From an uncultured Lachnospiraceae bacterium (GTDB lineage: Bacteria > Bacillota > Clostridia > Lachnospirales > Lachnospiraceae), in the NCBI GenBank assembly GCA_902775555.1, contig CACYMQ010000001.1, positions 36,338 to 100,337 on the forward strand: a DNA stretch of 64,000 bases, read 5' to 3'. The notes below the pieces were generated by a model. The model was not told the DNA's origin, did not search any database, and saw nothing but the letters and a program-made list of their open reading frames with translations. A program made the position numbers and the translations under genes. Shown piece after piece: positions 33,444 to 43,222 of this stretch (its first letter is position 1; each line of letters opens with the position of its first letter).

Positions 33444-33462
33444 TTTGTCTATTCTATCATGT

Positions 33463-34155
33463 TCAGATGAAGTTTGCAAAGACCATTGCTCCCACAACAG
33501 TCAGCAGTCCGGATACGACGATGGAAAGGCTGCTCATAGCCCCCTCGACATCTCCGATCTCCATGGCCTTCGCCGTTCCCAGAGCGTGGGATGACGAGCC
33601 GATCGCTATCCCAACGGCGATGGGTTCTTTAATACGGAACAGTTTACATACAAGCTCCGCGAAAATATTTCCTATGATACCCGTGATGATGATCACGGCT
33701 ACCGTGATGGCAACATACCCTCCCAGTTCCTCCGACACGCCCATACCTATGGCAGTCGTAATGGATTTCGGCAGAAATGTGACATACTCCGCATGATTCA
33801 GGTGGAACACCAGCGCAAACAGAAGAACACTCACCATGCTGGCAAGTACGCCGGAGAAGATCCCGGCAAATACCGCCTTCCAGTTCTTCTTAAGGAGTTC
33901 GATCTGTTCATACAGCGGGATCGCCAGACTCACTGTAGCCGGTGTCAGCAGGTAGCTTAAGTACTTGGCGCTCCCTTCATAGGTCTCATAATCGATATCC
34001 AGCCAAAGCAGAACTCCCATGGTAAGAAGGATCGCTATGAGGAGCGGATTGCAGATGGAAAGCCGGGTCTTCTTCTTCAGAAATACTCCGATCCCATAAG
34101 AAAAGAGGCTGATAAAAACGCCGAAGAATACGGTATGCTGAAAGAATTCCTTCAT
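33463..34155 (-). CDS. lrgB: LrgB-family murein hydrolase/autolysis modulator
   Basis: A 230-residue integral membrane protein with about seven hydrophobic helices and the family motifs [17 protein letters not shown] and [16 protein letters not shown]. With LrgA it forms a holin/antiholin-like or transporter complex that affects cell lysis; relatives in plants and bacteria transport glycolate or pyruvate, so the substrate is open. ATG 34155 overlaps the lrgA stop by four bases, meaning coupled translation. Confidence 0.9.
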   Translation of the reverse strand: MKEFFQHTVFFGVFISLFSYGIGVFLKKKTRLSICNPLLIAILLTMGVLLWLDIDYETYEGSAKYLSYLLTPATVSLAIPLYEQIELLKKNWKAVFAGIFSGVLASMVSVLLFALVFHLNHAEYVTFLPKSITTAIGMGVSEELGGYVAITVAVIIITGIIGNIFAELVCKLFRIKEPIAVGIAIGSSSHALGTAKAMEIGDVEGAMSSLSIVVSGLLTVVGAMVFANFI

Positions 34156-34679
34156 GCTTCCTCTCCTCCTTTCCCATCCTTCCTGTTCACATCTTCTATC
34201 CGGTCCGTTTCTTGCGGGCGGCTGTCAAAGTTCTCCGACACTACGCTTTCCTGTACGTTGCTTTCCTGCACTTCACCTTCCGGAACTTCGCTTTCCGGCA
34301 CCTCCGCTTCCGAACCGGCATCTTCCGCCCGATCCTTCCCTCTTCGGATCACCGCCTGTGTGATCCGTCCGGAGAAGATCATTACGATAAATGTGGTCGC
34401 AAACATGATCAGTGTATATGTAAGCCAGTTCGGTTTCAGGATCCCCCACGCTTCAATAAGACCGACCGCTGCCGGAATAAACATGACCGGCATGATCTCG
34501 ATCAGAAATCTGCCCGCTTCCCTCACGGAAGAAAGCGGAATGATATGCAGTTCAAGTGCAAGAAACATAAGAAGGATCCCATAGATGCTCGCAGGGATCG
34601 GCAGGGGGATCAGATAGTTCAGGATCTCCCCCAGGAAGGATACAAATAATATGATCAGGAACTGCTTTAAATATTTCAT
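34152..34679 (-). CDS. lrgA: LrgA/CidA-family protein with repetitive C-terminal tail
   Basis: Residues 1-115 form four membrane helices typical of the holin-like CidA/LrgA family (PIPASIYGILLMFLAL is the hallmark). Beyond the family end the protein carries about 55 extra residues, with a five-residue repeat EVPES/EGEVQE/SNVQE/SVVSE rich in Glu, Ser and Val. The tail is likely cytoplasmic and disordered. ATG 34679 follows GGAG at good spacing; GTG 34688 would add three residues. Five bases separate it from nagZ. Confidence 0.88.
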   Translation of the reverse strand: MKYLKQFLIILFVSFLGEILNYLIPLPIPASIYGILLMFLALELHIIPLSSVREAGRFLIEIMPVMFIPAAVGLIEAWGILKPNWLTYTLIMFATTFIVMIFSGRITQAVIRRGKDRAEDAGSEAEVPESEVPEGEVQESNVQESVVSENFDSRPQETDRIEDVNRKDGKGGEEA

Positions 34680-34684
34680 ACCGA

Positions 34685-36004
34685 TCACTCCAAAAGTCCG
34701 TATTTTTCCTTCAGCTCCAGGATACGGAGCACACTTTCATCAATCCTGGCTTCCGGGATCCGTCCGGTCTGTACGGCATCCAGAAGTCCGTTATAGGCAG
34801 CCACAAAATCCGGCGGCATCAGAACGATATCCGCACCCGCTTCGATCGTCATGATCGCAGCCTCCACGGATGTATAATTTCCGTAAATCGCACCCATTTC
34901 CATGGAATCCGTGACAACGACTCCCTGAAATCCGAGTTCATTTCGCAGCTTTCCGGTGATCATGGTCCTCGAAAGCGAAGCCGGGACTCCGTCATGCGTC
35001 ACCTCTTCTGCGGAAATATGCGCCACCATGATCATATCCGTTCCCGCTTCCATGGCTCTTTGGAAGGGAATGATCTCACAGTCCAGAAGCTCCTGCCAGT
35101 TCTTCGTCACATACACCGCGGAATTATGGGTATCCCCTCTCGTATCGCCGTGTCCCGGGAAATGCTTGGTTGCCGTAATGATCGAATTCTGCTGAAATCC
35201 CCGGATCTCTGAAGCCACCAGATCACCCACCTTTTCCGGATCCTTTCCGAAGGCCCGCTTTCCGATCACGCGATTGGACGGATTTGTGTTAAGATCCGCT
35301 ACCGGAGCAAAATCACAGTTAAATCCGTATTTCTTCAGATAGCTTCCGATATACCGGCCGCGTTCATATGCCTCATCTTCATCCTTCACCTGCTCCGCAT
35401 TCGGCAGGTCCGGGATATCAAATGCCTTTTTCCCGGAAATCCGGGCAACCGCTCCGCCCTCCTCATCGACAGCGATGAACATGGGGACAGAGCTTTCCTT
35501 CTGCATATCACGGATCAGCTGTGTGGTCTGTTCCGGATCAACGATATTGGGAGAAAAAAGAAGGATCCCTCCCGGTGAATAGTATTTCAGTTTCTCCCGG
35601 AATGAGTCGTTCATAACGGCGGTACCGCCTGTTTTCTTCCCATTATACGGGTATTTTGAATAATCCTGATCGATATCCTCCGGAGGAATGATGAACATCT
35701 GTCCCACCTTCTCCTCCAGTGTCATTTCCGACAGTCTCTTCTCTGCCTTTGACCGGATCTTTATCTCCCCGGGTGACCTGAGCTCCGTCTCCGGGCTCAT
35801 ATAAAGGATCGGATTTGCGGAAAGCTCGGGAGCCTCCAGTATCTTCTCCTTACCGATCAGGATCACGGTCAGAAACAGCAGCGGCAGAAATATGATCTTC
35901 AGTTTTTTTAATAATGTTCCTCTCTGTTTTACAGCAGTTTCAGGAACGGACGGAACGCCGACGGTACTGCCGTCAGATCCTCCGGTGCTTCTCTGCGGAA
36001 CCAT
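34685..36004 (-). CDS. nagZ: Glycoside hydrolase family 3 beta-N-acetylhexosaminidase
   Basis: Removes N-acetylglucosamine from peptidoglycan fragments. An N-terminal membrane anchor (about 35-50) places it outside. The GH3 core shows the SPNIVDPEQ region, the acid-base loop ATKHFPGHGDT and the nucleophile Asp in GVVVTDSMEMGAI. 439 residues. ATG 36004 follows CGGGGGAA and overlaps mutY by 76 bases. Its neighbours lrgA and lrgB make a peptidoglycan turnover theme. Confidence 0.92.
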   Translation of the reverse strand: MVPQRSTGGSDGSTVGVPSVPETAVKQRGTLLKKLKIIFLPLLFLTVILIGKEKILEAPELSANPILYMSPETELRSPGEIKIRSKAEKRLSEMTLEEKVGQMFIIPPEDIDQDYSKYPYNGKKTGGTAVMNDSFREKLKYYSPGGILLFSPNIVDPEQTTQLIRDMQKESSVPMFIAVDEEGGAVARISGKKAFDIPDLPNAEQVKDEDEAYERGRYIGSYLKKYGFNCDFAPVADLNTNPSNRVIGKRAFGKDPEKVGDLVASEIRGFQQNSIITATKHFPGHGDTRGDTHNSAVYVTKNWQELLDCEIIPFQRAMEAGTDMIMVAHISAEEVTHDGVPASLSRTMITGKLRNELGFQGVVVTDSMEMGAIYGNYTSVEAAIMTIEAGADIVLMPPDFVAAYNGLLDAVQTGRIPEARIDESVLRILELKEKYGLLE

Positions 36005-37011
36005 GTTATTCCCCCGATTCTGTCCAGTTTATCAGTCTGTGCATTACAGATAATATAGTAAGCCGTCATATGCCATTCCACATGACTGAAGATATGCGTA
36101 TACGGTATCTCCATCCAGGGTGCCTCCGGACACAGCCCCCAGTCCCTTACGATCCGGAGGGTTTCCTCCATGGAATACTTCCCCTCCAGGTTCGGAAACT
36201 CCCACAAACCTGCCAGAAGCCCCTGGGACGGTCGCTTATGAAGAGCAAAGCAGTCTTCTGTCAGCAGCACAAAAACCGTGCGTTCTTCCACACGGCGGGG
36301 TTTCTTCTTCGTCCGTACGGGGAGCTCTCCGATACGATTTTCCTTCCTTGCCACGCAGAGATCCGCCATCGGACAGTCACTGCAAAGAGGCGCTCCGTTC
36401 GGTACGCAGACCGTAGCCCCGAGCTCCATCCAGCTCTGTGTCAGCTTCCCACGCTCATCCGGCGTACATCCTTCATATATAGGGACCAGCCGGTCTCTTA
36501 CGGCCTTTTTCGTCTTTTCCTGATCAACGGAGGAAGTATCCCCCGTCAGCCGGGCATACACCCGGAGCACATTTCCGTCCACCGCCGGTGCCGGCTGTCC
36601 GAAACAGATGGACGCAACCGCCCCTGCCGTATATGCGCCGATGCCCGGAAGTGAAAGGATCGACTCGTAGTCTTCCGGGAAACTTCCGGCATAACGGTCC
36701 CGGATCACCTCCGCCGCCTTTTTCAGATTTCTGGCACGATTATAATATCCCAGTCCCTCCCACAGCTTGAGGAGGTGCTCTTCTTCAACCCCTGCCAGAC
36801 ATTCGACCGTCGGCAGCTCCTTCATAAAACTTTCGTAATACCCGATGACCGCTGCCACCCTCGTCTGCTGGAGCATGATCTCGGAGATCCATATATGATA
36901 AGGATCCCGGTCCCTTCGCCAGGGCAGCTCCCTATGATGCGAATCATACCAGCAAAGAAGGTTTTGGATCCCCGACTTTGGTATTCTGTCTTTCATAATC
37001 CCTGTATTCAT
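35929..37011 (-). CDS. mutY: A/G-specific adenine DNA glycosylase
   Basis: Removes adenine opposite 8-oxoguanine. The helix-hairpin-helix (LPGIGAYTAGAVASICFG) with the catalytic Asp in VDGNVLRVYARL, the 4Fe-4S cluster ligands in CVPNGAPLCSDCPMADLC and a C-terminal NUDT-like 8-oxoG recognition domain (about 235-350) are all visible. 360 residues is typical. It overlaps nagZ at the 3' end. The upstream region shared with carB holds an extended -10 element for each direction. Confidence 0.95.
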   Translation of the reverse strand: MNTGIMKDRIPKSGIQNLLCWYDSHHRELPWRRDRDPYHIWISEIMLQQTRVAAVIGYYESFMKELPTVECLAGVEEEHLLKLWEGLGYYNRARNLKKAAEVIRDRYAGSFPEDYESILSLPGIGAYTAGAVASICFGQPAPAVDGNVLRVYARLTGDTSSVDQEKTKKAVRDRLVPIYEGCTPDERGKLTQSWMELGATVCVPNGAPLCSDCPMADLCVARKENRIGELPVRTKKKPRRVEERTVFVLLTEDCFALHKRPSQGLLAGLWEFPNLEGKYSMEETLRIVRDWGLCPEAPWMEIPYTHIFSHVEWHMTAYYIICNAQTDKLDRIGGITWFRREAPEDLTAVPSAFRPFLKLL

Positions 37012-37078
37012 ATTCCACGGTTCTCAAAATCCCGTAGATGTTTCGATACTCATTTTCAATCTGTAAACTTACCTGCCT

Positions 37079-37159
37079 ATTATACCAAATCCCGCTCTCC
37101 ATTTCATCCATACTTTTTTTTATTTTCCACTACATATTTTTTCATAATGGTGTTATAAT
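37079..37159. promoter_or_regulatory. Divergent extended -10 promoters of mutY and carB
   Basis: Leftward TGGTATAAT (37087-37079) and rightward TGTTATAAT (37151-37159) are both extended -10 elements without strong -35 boxes. They serve the mutY-nagZ-lrgAB unit and carB. No PyrR-type leader was recognised by eye. Confidence 0.5.
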
Positions 37160-37223
37160 ATCATGGATTGTGTGAGCGTACCCTTGCTCCGCTTTCGTCT
37201 ATACTATTTGGAGGAACAAAAAT

Positions 37224-40200
37224 ATGGCGCAAAGAACAGATATTCACAAAGTACTGATCATCGGATCAGGCCCGATCGTTATCGGCCAGGCCTGTGAATT
37301 TGATTATTCCGGTACCCAGGCCTGCAAGGCACTCCGCAGTCTTGGCTATGAGATCGTACTGGTAAACTCCAATCCGGCTACCATCATGACGGATCCGGAG
37401 ATGGCTGATGTTACTTATATTGAGCCGTTAAATGTAAAACGGCTGGAGGCGATCATCGCCAAGGAACGTCCCGACGCACTCCTTCCGAATCTGGGTGGTC
37501 AGTCAGGGCTTAATCTTTGCTCTGAGCTTGCCGAAGCCGGGATCCTGGAAAAATACAACGTTCAGGTCATCGGTGTTCAGGTAGATGCCATCGAGCGTGG
37601 TGAGGACCGTATCGAGTTCAAGAATACCATGAATGCTCTCGGCATCGAGGTTGCCCGGAGTGAGGTTGCATATTCTGTTGATGAAGCGCTGAAGATCGCC
37701 GATGAACTCGGCTATCCTGTCGTACTCCGTCCCGCCTATACCATGGGCGGTGCCGGCGGCGGTCTGGTTTATAACAAAGAGGAGCTTGCCACCGTCTGTG
37801 CGCGCGGACTCAAGGCTTCCCTTGTGGGACAGGTCCTTGTGGAAGAATCCGTAACCGGCTGGGAGGAGCTGGAGCTTGAAGTGGTACGTGACAAGGATAA
37901 CAACATGATCACCGTATGCTTCATTGAAAATGTGGATCCCATGGGCATTCACACCGGTGATTCCTTCTGTACCGCTCCGATGCTTACGATCTCTGAGGAT
38001 GTACAGAAGCGTCTCCAGGAGCAGGCTTATAAGATCGTTGAGTCCATTCAGGTCATCGGCGGAACGAATGTTCAGTTCGCCCACGATCCGAAGACCGACC
38101 GTATCATCGTCATCGAGATCAACCCGCGTACCTCCCGTTCTTCCGCGCTCGCAAGTAAGGCAACCGGTTTCCCGATCGCCCTTGTATCCGCAAAGCTGGC
38201 TTCCGGCCTGACTCTTGCCGATATCCCCTGCGGTAAGTACGGAACTCTGGATAAGTATCATCCGGACGGAGACTATGTGGTTGTTAAGTTTGCACGCTGG
38301 GCTTTTGAGAAGTTCAAGGGCGTTGACGACAAACTTGGTACACAGATGCGTGCAGTGGGCGAGGTCATGTCCATCGGTAAGAATTATAAGGAAGCCTTCC
38401 AGAAGGCCATCCGTTCCCTGGAGAAAGGGCGCTACGGACTGGGCCATGTAAAGAATTTCAATGATCTTTCCAAGGCAGAACTGCTGCAGCTGCTGATCAC
38501 TCCTTCCAGCGAGAGACATTTCATCATGTATGAAGCGATCCGCAAAGGTGCGACTGTTGATGAGATCCATGAGATCACCCATGTAAAGAAATACTTCATC
38601 GAACAGATGAAGGAACTGGTAGACGAGGAAGAGGCTCTGGTTGCCGGCTTCAAGGGACAGGTTCCTTCCGATGAAGCACTGACCCGGGCGAAGAAGGACG
38701 GTTTCTCCGACAAATATCTGTCAGAGATCCTCGGCGTATCCGAAGATGATATCCGAAATAAAAGAGAAGCACTGGGTGTTGTCGAGGCATGGGACTACGT
38801 ACATGTCAGCGGCACCGAAGACAGTTCCTACTTCTATTCTACCTACAATGCACCGGATAATAACCCCATCACTTCCGACAAGCAGAAGGTCATGATCCTT
38901 GGCGGAGGTCCCAACCGTATCGGTCAGGGTATCGAATTTGACTACTGCTGCGTACATGCAGCTCAGTCCTTAAAGAAGCTGGGCTTTGAGACCATCATTG
39001 TAAACTGCAACCCGGAGACCGTATCAACTGACTACGACACCTCCGACAAGCTGTATTTCGAACCTCTGACCCTGGAGGATGTTCTTTCTATCTATAAGAA
39101 GGAACAGCCGGTAGGCGTTATCGCCCAGTTCGGGGGACAGACGCCTCTGAATCTGGCAGCAGATCTGGAACGGAACGGTGTCAAGATCCTCGGTACTTCT
39201 CCTGCTGTTATCGATCTGGCTGAGGACAGAGATCAATTCCGTGCCATCATGGACAAACTGGATATCCCCATGCCGGAAGCAGGAATGGCTACCACCGTGG
39301 AAGAAGCGATCGAGGTTGCGAACAGGATCGGTTATCCCGTTATGGTTCGTCCCTCCTACGTCCTCGGCGGACGCGGCATGGAAGTCGTATATGATGATGA
39401 GAGCATGACCGGTTATATGCAGGCTGCTGTCGGCGTCACACCGGATCGTCCGATCCTCATCGACCGTTTCCTGCATCATGCATTGGAATGTGAGGCAGAT
39501 GCCATTGCAGACGGAACCCATGCATATGTTCCTGCGGTAATGGAGCACATCGAGCTGGCCGGTATCCATTCCGGAGATTCCGCTTGTATCCTGCCCTCCA
39601 AGCACATTTCCGAAGAGAATCTGAAAACGATCAAGGAGTATACAAGAAAGATTGCCGAGCAGATGCACGTAGTCGGTCTTATGAATATGCAGTATGCCAT
39701 CGAGGACGGCAAGGTATTCGTACTGGAAGCCAACCCGAGAGCATCCCGTACCGTACCACTCGTATCCAAGGTCTGCGGCATCCGTATGGTACCGATCGCA
39801 ACCGAGATCATCACCTCCGAGCTGACCGGAAAACCGTCACCGATCCCGACCATGAAGGATCGCAAGATTCCGTATTATGGAGTTAAGGAAGCAGTCTTCC
39901 CCTTCAATATGTTCCCTGAGGTCGATCCGATCCTCGGACCGGAAATGCGCTCCACGGGCGAGGTTCTCGGTATGTCCCTTTCCGCCGGCGGTGCTTATTT
40001 CAAATCGGAAGAGGCTGCAAAGGCCACTCTCCCGCTCAAGGGTACGGTACTGATCTCCGTAAACAGCCAGGAGCGTGAGGAAGCACCTGCAGTTGCCAAA
40101 CTCCTCTATGACAACGGATTCCGTATCCTTGCTACCGGCAAGACCTGCGACACCATCAACGCTGCAGGTATCCCGGCTGAGAAGGTAAAGAAGCTTTATG

Positions 40201-40454
40201 AAGGTCGTCCGAATATCCTTGACCTGATCACCAACGGGGAGATCAACCTGATCATCAACTCCCCCATCGGAAAGGCAAGTGTTCACGACGATTCCTACAT
40301 CCGTAAGGCAGCGATCAAATCCAAGATTCCCTATATCACTACTATTGTAGCAGGCAAGGCAGCAGCCGAGGGTATCGACCATATGCTCCGCCGCCACATG
40401 GGCAACATCCATTCTCTTCAGGAGTGGCATGAGCTGATCAAGGATGTAGACTGA
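37224..40454 (+). CDS. carB: Carbamoyl phosphate synthase large subunit
   Basis: Makes carbamoyl phosphate for arginine and pyrimidine synthesis. Two homologous ATP-grasp halves are visible: the first with GQACEFDYSGTQACKALR, IGGTNVQFAHDP and INPRTSRSSALASKATG, the second with GQGIEFDYCCVHAA, NMQYAIEDG and ANPRASRTVPLVSKVCG. The C-terminal MGS-like regulatory domain follows residue 940 (LISVNSQEREEAPAVAKLLYDNGF). 1076 residues. TTGGAGGAAC precedes ATG 37224. The small subunit gene carA is not adjacent, so it must lie elsewhere. Confidence 0.98.
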   Translation: MAQRTDIHKVLIIGSGPIVIGQACEFDYSGTQACKALRSLGYEIVLVNSNPATIMTDPEMADVTYIEPLNVKRLEAIIAKERPDALLPNLGGQSGLNLCSELAEAGILEKYNVQVIGVQVDAIERGEDRIEFKNTMNALGIEVARSEVAYSVDEALKIADELGYPVVLRPAYTMGGAGGGLVYNKEELATVCARGLKASLVGQVLVEESVTGWEELELEVVRDKDNNMITVCFIENVDPMGIHTGDSFCTAPMLTISEDVQKRLQEQAYKIVESIQVIGGTNVQFAHDPKTDRIIVIEINPRTSRSSALASKATGFPIALVSAKLASGLTLADIPCGKYGTLDKYHPDGDYVVVKFARWAFEKFKGVDDKLGTQMRAVGEVMSIGKNYKEAFQKAIRSLEKGRYGLGHVKNFNDLSKAELLQLLITPSSERHFIMYEAIRKGATVDEIHEITHVKKYFIEQMKELVDEEEALVAGFKGQVPSDEALTRAKKDGFSDKYLSEILGVSEDDIRNKREALGVVEAWDYVHVSGTEDSSYFYSTYNAPDNNPITSDKQKVMILGGGPNRIGQGIEFDYCCVHAAQSLKKLGFETIIVNCNPETVSTDYDTSDKLYFEPLTLEDVLSIYKKEQPVGVIAQFGGQTPLNLAADLERNGVKILGTSPAVIDLAEDRDQFRAIMDKLDIPMPEAGMATTVEEAIEVANRIGYPVMVRPSYVLGGRGMEVVYDDESMTGYMQAAVGVTPDRPILIDRFLHHALECEADAIADGTHAYVPAVMEHIELAGIHSGDSACILPSKHISEENLKTIKEYTRKIAEQMHVVGLMNMQYAIEDGKVFVLEANPRASRTVPLVSKVCGIRMVPIATEIITSELTGKPSPIPTMKDRKIPYYGVKEAVFPFNMFPEVDPILGPEMRSTGEVLGMSLSAGGAYFKSEEAAKATLPLKGTVLISVNSQEREEAPAVAKLLYDNGFRILATGKTCDTINAAGIPAEKVKKLYEGRPNILDLITNGEINLIINSPIGKASVHDDSYIRKAAIKSKIPYITTIVAGKAAAEGIDHMLRRHMGNIHSLQEWHELIKDVD

Positions 40455-40498
40455 ACTCTTTACCGGGTATAGAGCCGATACTAGCAGAAATGATAAAA

Positions 40499-40542
40499 GC
40501 CGCTGCATGGCACATTTTTAAGAGCCATGCAGCGGCATTTTT
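40499..40542. terminator. Bidirectional terminator between carB and the clostripain gene
   Basis: GCCGCTGCATGGC (40499-40511) pairs with GCCATGCAGCGGC (40524-40536), 13 bp. ATTTTTG follows on the plus strand and TTTTATC on the minus strand. Confidence 0.95.
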
Positions 40543-40581
40543 GTTCTTCAGAAACGGACTGCTGCAATAACCGTTCACGGT

Positions 40582-43041
40582 TTATTCAGGTACCTTCGGT
40601 GTCCAGTATTCCCGACCGTAGATATCACGGAGCAGGTAGGTCACCTGAAGTCCGTCTCCGATCGTCACATAACTGCACTTAAGGTCCGCACTGTATTTGA
40701 CCGGTTCGCCCCACAGGAAGCTGTCCTGATAGGACTGATCATATTTATAATAATCACAGATGAAGTCGATCTGTGTTCCCGGCTGGATCTCCGTCACACC
40801 CTTTGCGATGGTCTCCGTCTCTCCGTCCTTGTATTCATATCTCGCACCAGCGATATAACCGTCCTTATGCTCCTTATCAAAGACGATGATAAGATTTGCT
40901 CTCTGTCCGTCCAGCAATACCGGTACCCGTCCGGTCGTTACCGTATAACCGCTCTCATCCTGCATTTCCGATTCGAAGTAATAGGGAACTGCCAGTCCGT
41001 CGATGGCAAACCAGGTTCCGTCACTGTCTCCGATGAGTTTTCCCTGATCGTCAAACTCATAGACATTATCCAGACCCAGATCCACATAACCTTCTCCGTC
41101 GTCATAGAAGATATTCACCTGAAGATCCTTGATCAGGGACCAGTCATCCTGTGTGATCGACATGGTGTGGGTTCCGTCTGCTTCCGTATCCCATTTCAGC
41201 ACAGCCGGATCAAACCGGTTCTTGGAGATATATTCCGCCGCGGCATCGACATCCATATCCTTCATGTACTCGGCCGCATCTGCATCCACACCCGGAACGG
41301 AACGTCCCCCAAGGAAGGAACTGAGCAGGGATGAAATGGCACCGGATCCGGAAGTGCCTCCGCCTCCACCGCCTCCGAACAGCGACCCCAAAGGGCTTCC
41401 GGAACCGCCGGCCGCGATCTGTCCACCGGTCTCAAGACTGGCAAACGCCTTGATGCAGTCCGAATACTCGGAACGAACACCGATGTTGTTATAGTTCTTT
41501 ACCGCTGTATTGACGCTTGATGTCTTTCGGTATGGGAAGTAAATGGATACTCCGTAGGCATTCGTCATATTCCCGGAGGTCCGGTTGTACTTCACACTGC
41601 TTTGCAGAGCCTTCGACAGTTCCTTCGATTCATTTGTTCCCAGCTGCTCCGCAAAATGGATCAGGTCAACCTGATCGATGCCGGATGAAGAAAATTCTCT
41701 GGTATCTGCCCGTGCTTCGGAAACCTTCTTAAAGTTCTCTCCCTTGATCAGCGTGCTGGTGCTGCTGGAGAAGGCAGACAGCTTGTCCGGAACCGTTGCC
41801 GAGAGTTCTGCCAGGTCAATGACCGAAAGCGTGGTCTTCTGTCCACCGCATTTTCTGGCACACTCATCCACAAAGCCGTCCACGATATTCTTGCCGATCT
41901 CCAGGGTAGGCATGGATGTATCTTTTGAAAGTGCATTCAGCCAGTCGGTATAGTACCATCCGATCCCCGGCTCCGTCTCCTCGGAGGCGATCAGGTAATC
42001 GGCATAATTACTGGTCATGATCGCAGTTTCCAGTGTAGCCATAAGGCAGGCGTCATATCCGATAAAATCAAATGTCACCCCGCTGTTTTTCAGCGCCGTA
42101 TTCATCCCGGTCAGATCCATGGAGCCGGAACGTTTGTAGCGTTCATCATATCCGAACCCGCTGATGGATCCGCCACCGTGATCCCAGAAGATCAGATCAT
42201 TTCTGTCTGCCGGATAGTTCTTTGCACAGAACTGAATGAATTCCGTCAGCGTAGCAGGATCCGTCATGGGCTTGTCCCCTGCATCCGACACGATCTGCGC
42301 CAGCATACCGTCCTTGATCTGGTAGATCTGATTGACCCTGTTGCTGATCCCGTTGGTCTTCCATCCGGCACAGCCACCGGTATAGATAATGATATTCACC
42401 TTATCCGACAGCGTGGCAGCTGCCATCTCCCGCATATCATTGGTCGCCATACCGCTTCTGGATTCCAGATCCGTACCGCACATATAAACCATAATGGTCA
42501 CGGTATCCTTGCCGCTCCCCTTGATGGCGGTACGCTTCGGAGCTGCCGCGGGGCTGACCTCCGTATTCAGCTTTCCCGTATTGTTCAGTCCGTTGAACCA
42601 GGCAGCCGCGCTTGTTGAACTGCCGCCGCCAAAGCCTCCGAGAAGCTGTGAGATCACACTGCCTCCACCGGAGCCGCCGGAGCTGCTGCCGGATCCGCCG
42701 GTATTGCTGCCACCGGAACCGCCGGTACTGCCACCGGGCGTGGCACTTCCTGAAGTGGATGACCCTGAACCCGTATCACTGCCGGACCCGCCGCCGGCCA
42801 GTAAGGCCGTAAGTCCGCCTCCTCCTCCGAGAAGAAGCGCAATAATGATGGCTATGATCGAGGTCTTGCCTCTTCCGGTACCGCCTCCGGACTCACCATC
42901 CCTTTTCGAAGATCCCCCGGTCCTTCCTGCATAGGCGTCAGCGCGTCCCACAGGTCCGGTTCCCAGGCCTTCACCGCGACGCTTCATCGGTTTGGAAGCC
43001 CCTGTTACATTTTTATCTCTGTTGCTGCTGTTCGGTTCCAT
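40582..43041 (-). CDS. Clostripain-family (C11) cysteine peptidase, membrane anchored
   Basis: An 819-residue protein of the C11 peptidase family, which cleave after Arg or Lys. A basic N-terminus, a membrane helix (about 60-72, TSIIAIIIALLL) and a 70-residue Gly/Ser linker come before the catalytic domain. The catalytic His is in FWDHGGG (about 288) and the nucleophile Cys in GYDACLMA (about 332). The second half (560-819) is a beta-rich domain of unknown role. ATG 43041 follows AAAGGAC; an upstream ATG has no binding site. An internal Gly/Ser linker (after 535) may allow cleavage or flexing. The closest neighbours are not obviously related. Confidence 0.88.
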   Translation of the reverse strand: MEPNSSNRDKNVTGASKPMKRRGEGLGTGPVGRADAYAGRTGGSSKRDGESGGGTGRGKTSIIAIIIALLLGGGGGLTALLAGGGSGSDTGSGSSTSGSATPGGSTGGSGGSNTGGSGSSSGGSGGGSVISQLLGGFGGGSSTSAAAWFNGLNNTGKLNTEVSPAAAPKRTAIKGSGKDTVTIMVYMCGTDLESRSGMATNDMREMAAATLSDKVNIIIYTGGCAGWKTNGISNRVNQIYQIKDGMLAQIVSDAGDKPMTDPATLTEFIQFCAKNYPADRNDLIFWDHGGGSISGFGYDERYKRSGSMDLTGMNTALKNSGVTFDFIGYDACLMATLETAIMTSNYADYLIASEETEPGIGWYYTDWLNALSKDTSMPTLEIGKNIVDGFVDECARKCGGQKTTLSVIDLAELSATVPDKLSAFSSSTSTLIKGENFKKVSEARADTREFSSSGIDQVDLIHFAEQLGTNESKELSKALQSSVKYNRTSGNMTNAYGVSIYFPYRKTSSVNTAVKNYNNIGVRSEYSDCIKAFASLETGGQIAAGGSGSPLGSLFGGGGGGGTSGSGAISSLLSSFLGGRSVPGVDADAAEYMKDMDVDAAAEYISKNRFDPAVLKWDTEADGTHTMSITQDDWSLIKDLQVNIFYDDGEGYVDLGLDNVYEFDDQGKLIGDSDGTWFAIDGLAVPYYFESEMQDESGYTVTTGRVPVLLDGQRANLIIVFDKEHKDGYIAGARYEYKDGETETIAKGVTEIQPGTQIDFICDYYKYDQSYQDSFLWGEPVKYSADLKCSYVTIGDGLQVTYLLRDIYGREYWTPKVPE

Positions 43042-43154
43042 AGCGTGTCCTTTCTTTCGAAAAATCCGATTCGCCATATAATAGCAGTTGTATTATACTA
43101 TAGAATCCGCCCGTGAAACAATATAAAATGCGCTCCGGAGGTCCAAACCTTTTC

Positions 43155-43193
43155 TTGTGATACCCCTTTTTTTCTGATATACTATAATAGTAT
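43155..43193 (+). promoter_or_regulatory. Promoter with palindrome over the -10 of the EAL gene
   Basis: TTGTGA (43155-43160), 17-base spacer, TATACT (43178-43183). ATACTAT-A-ATAGTAT (43179-43193) is a perfect palindrome overlapping the -10 box and the expected start site, so it is a candidate repressor site. Confidence 0.55.
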
Positions 43194-43222
43194 AATTCTG
43201 TAAAGGAAGGAGGACTGATCAT

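Noticed and set aside
37503..38582. A 359-codon open frame on the minus strand opposite carB
   Set aside because: It is the antisense of a highly conserved gene, has no family motif or ribosome binding site, and arises from codon bias.
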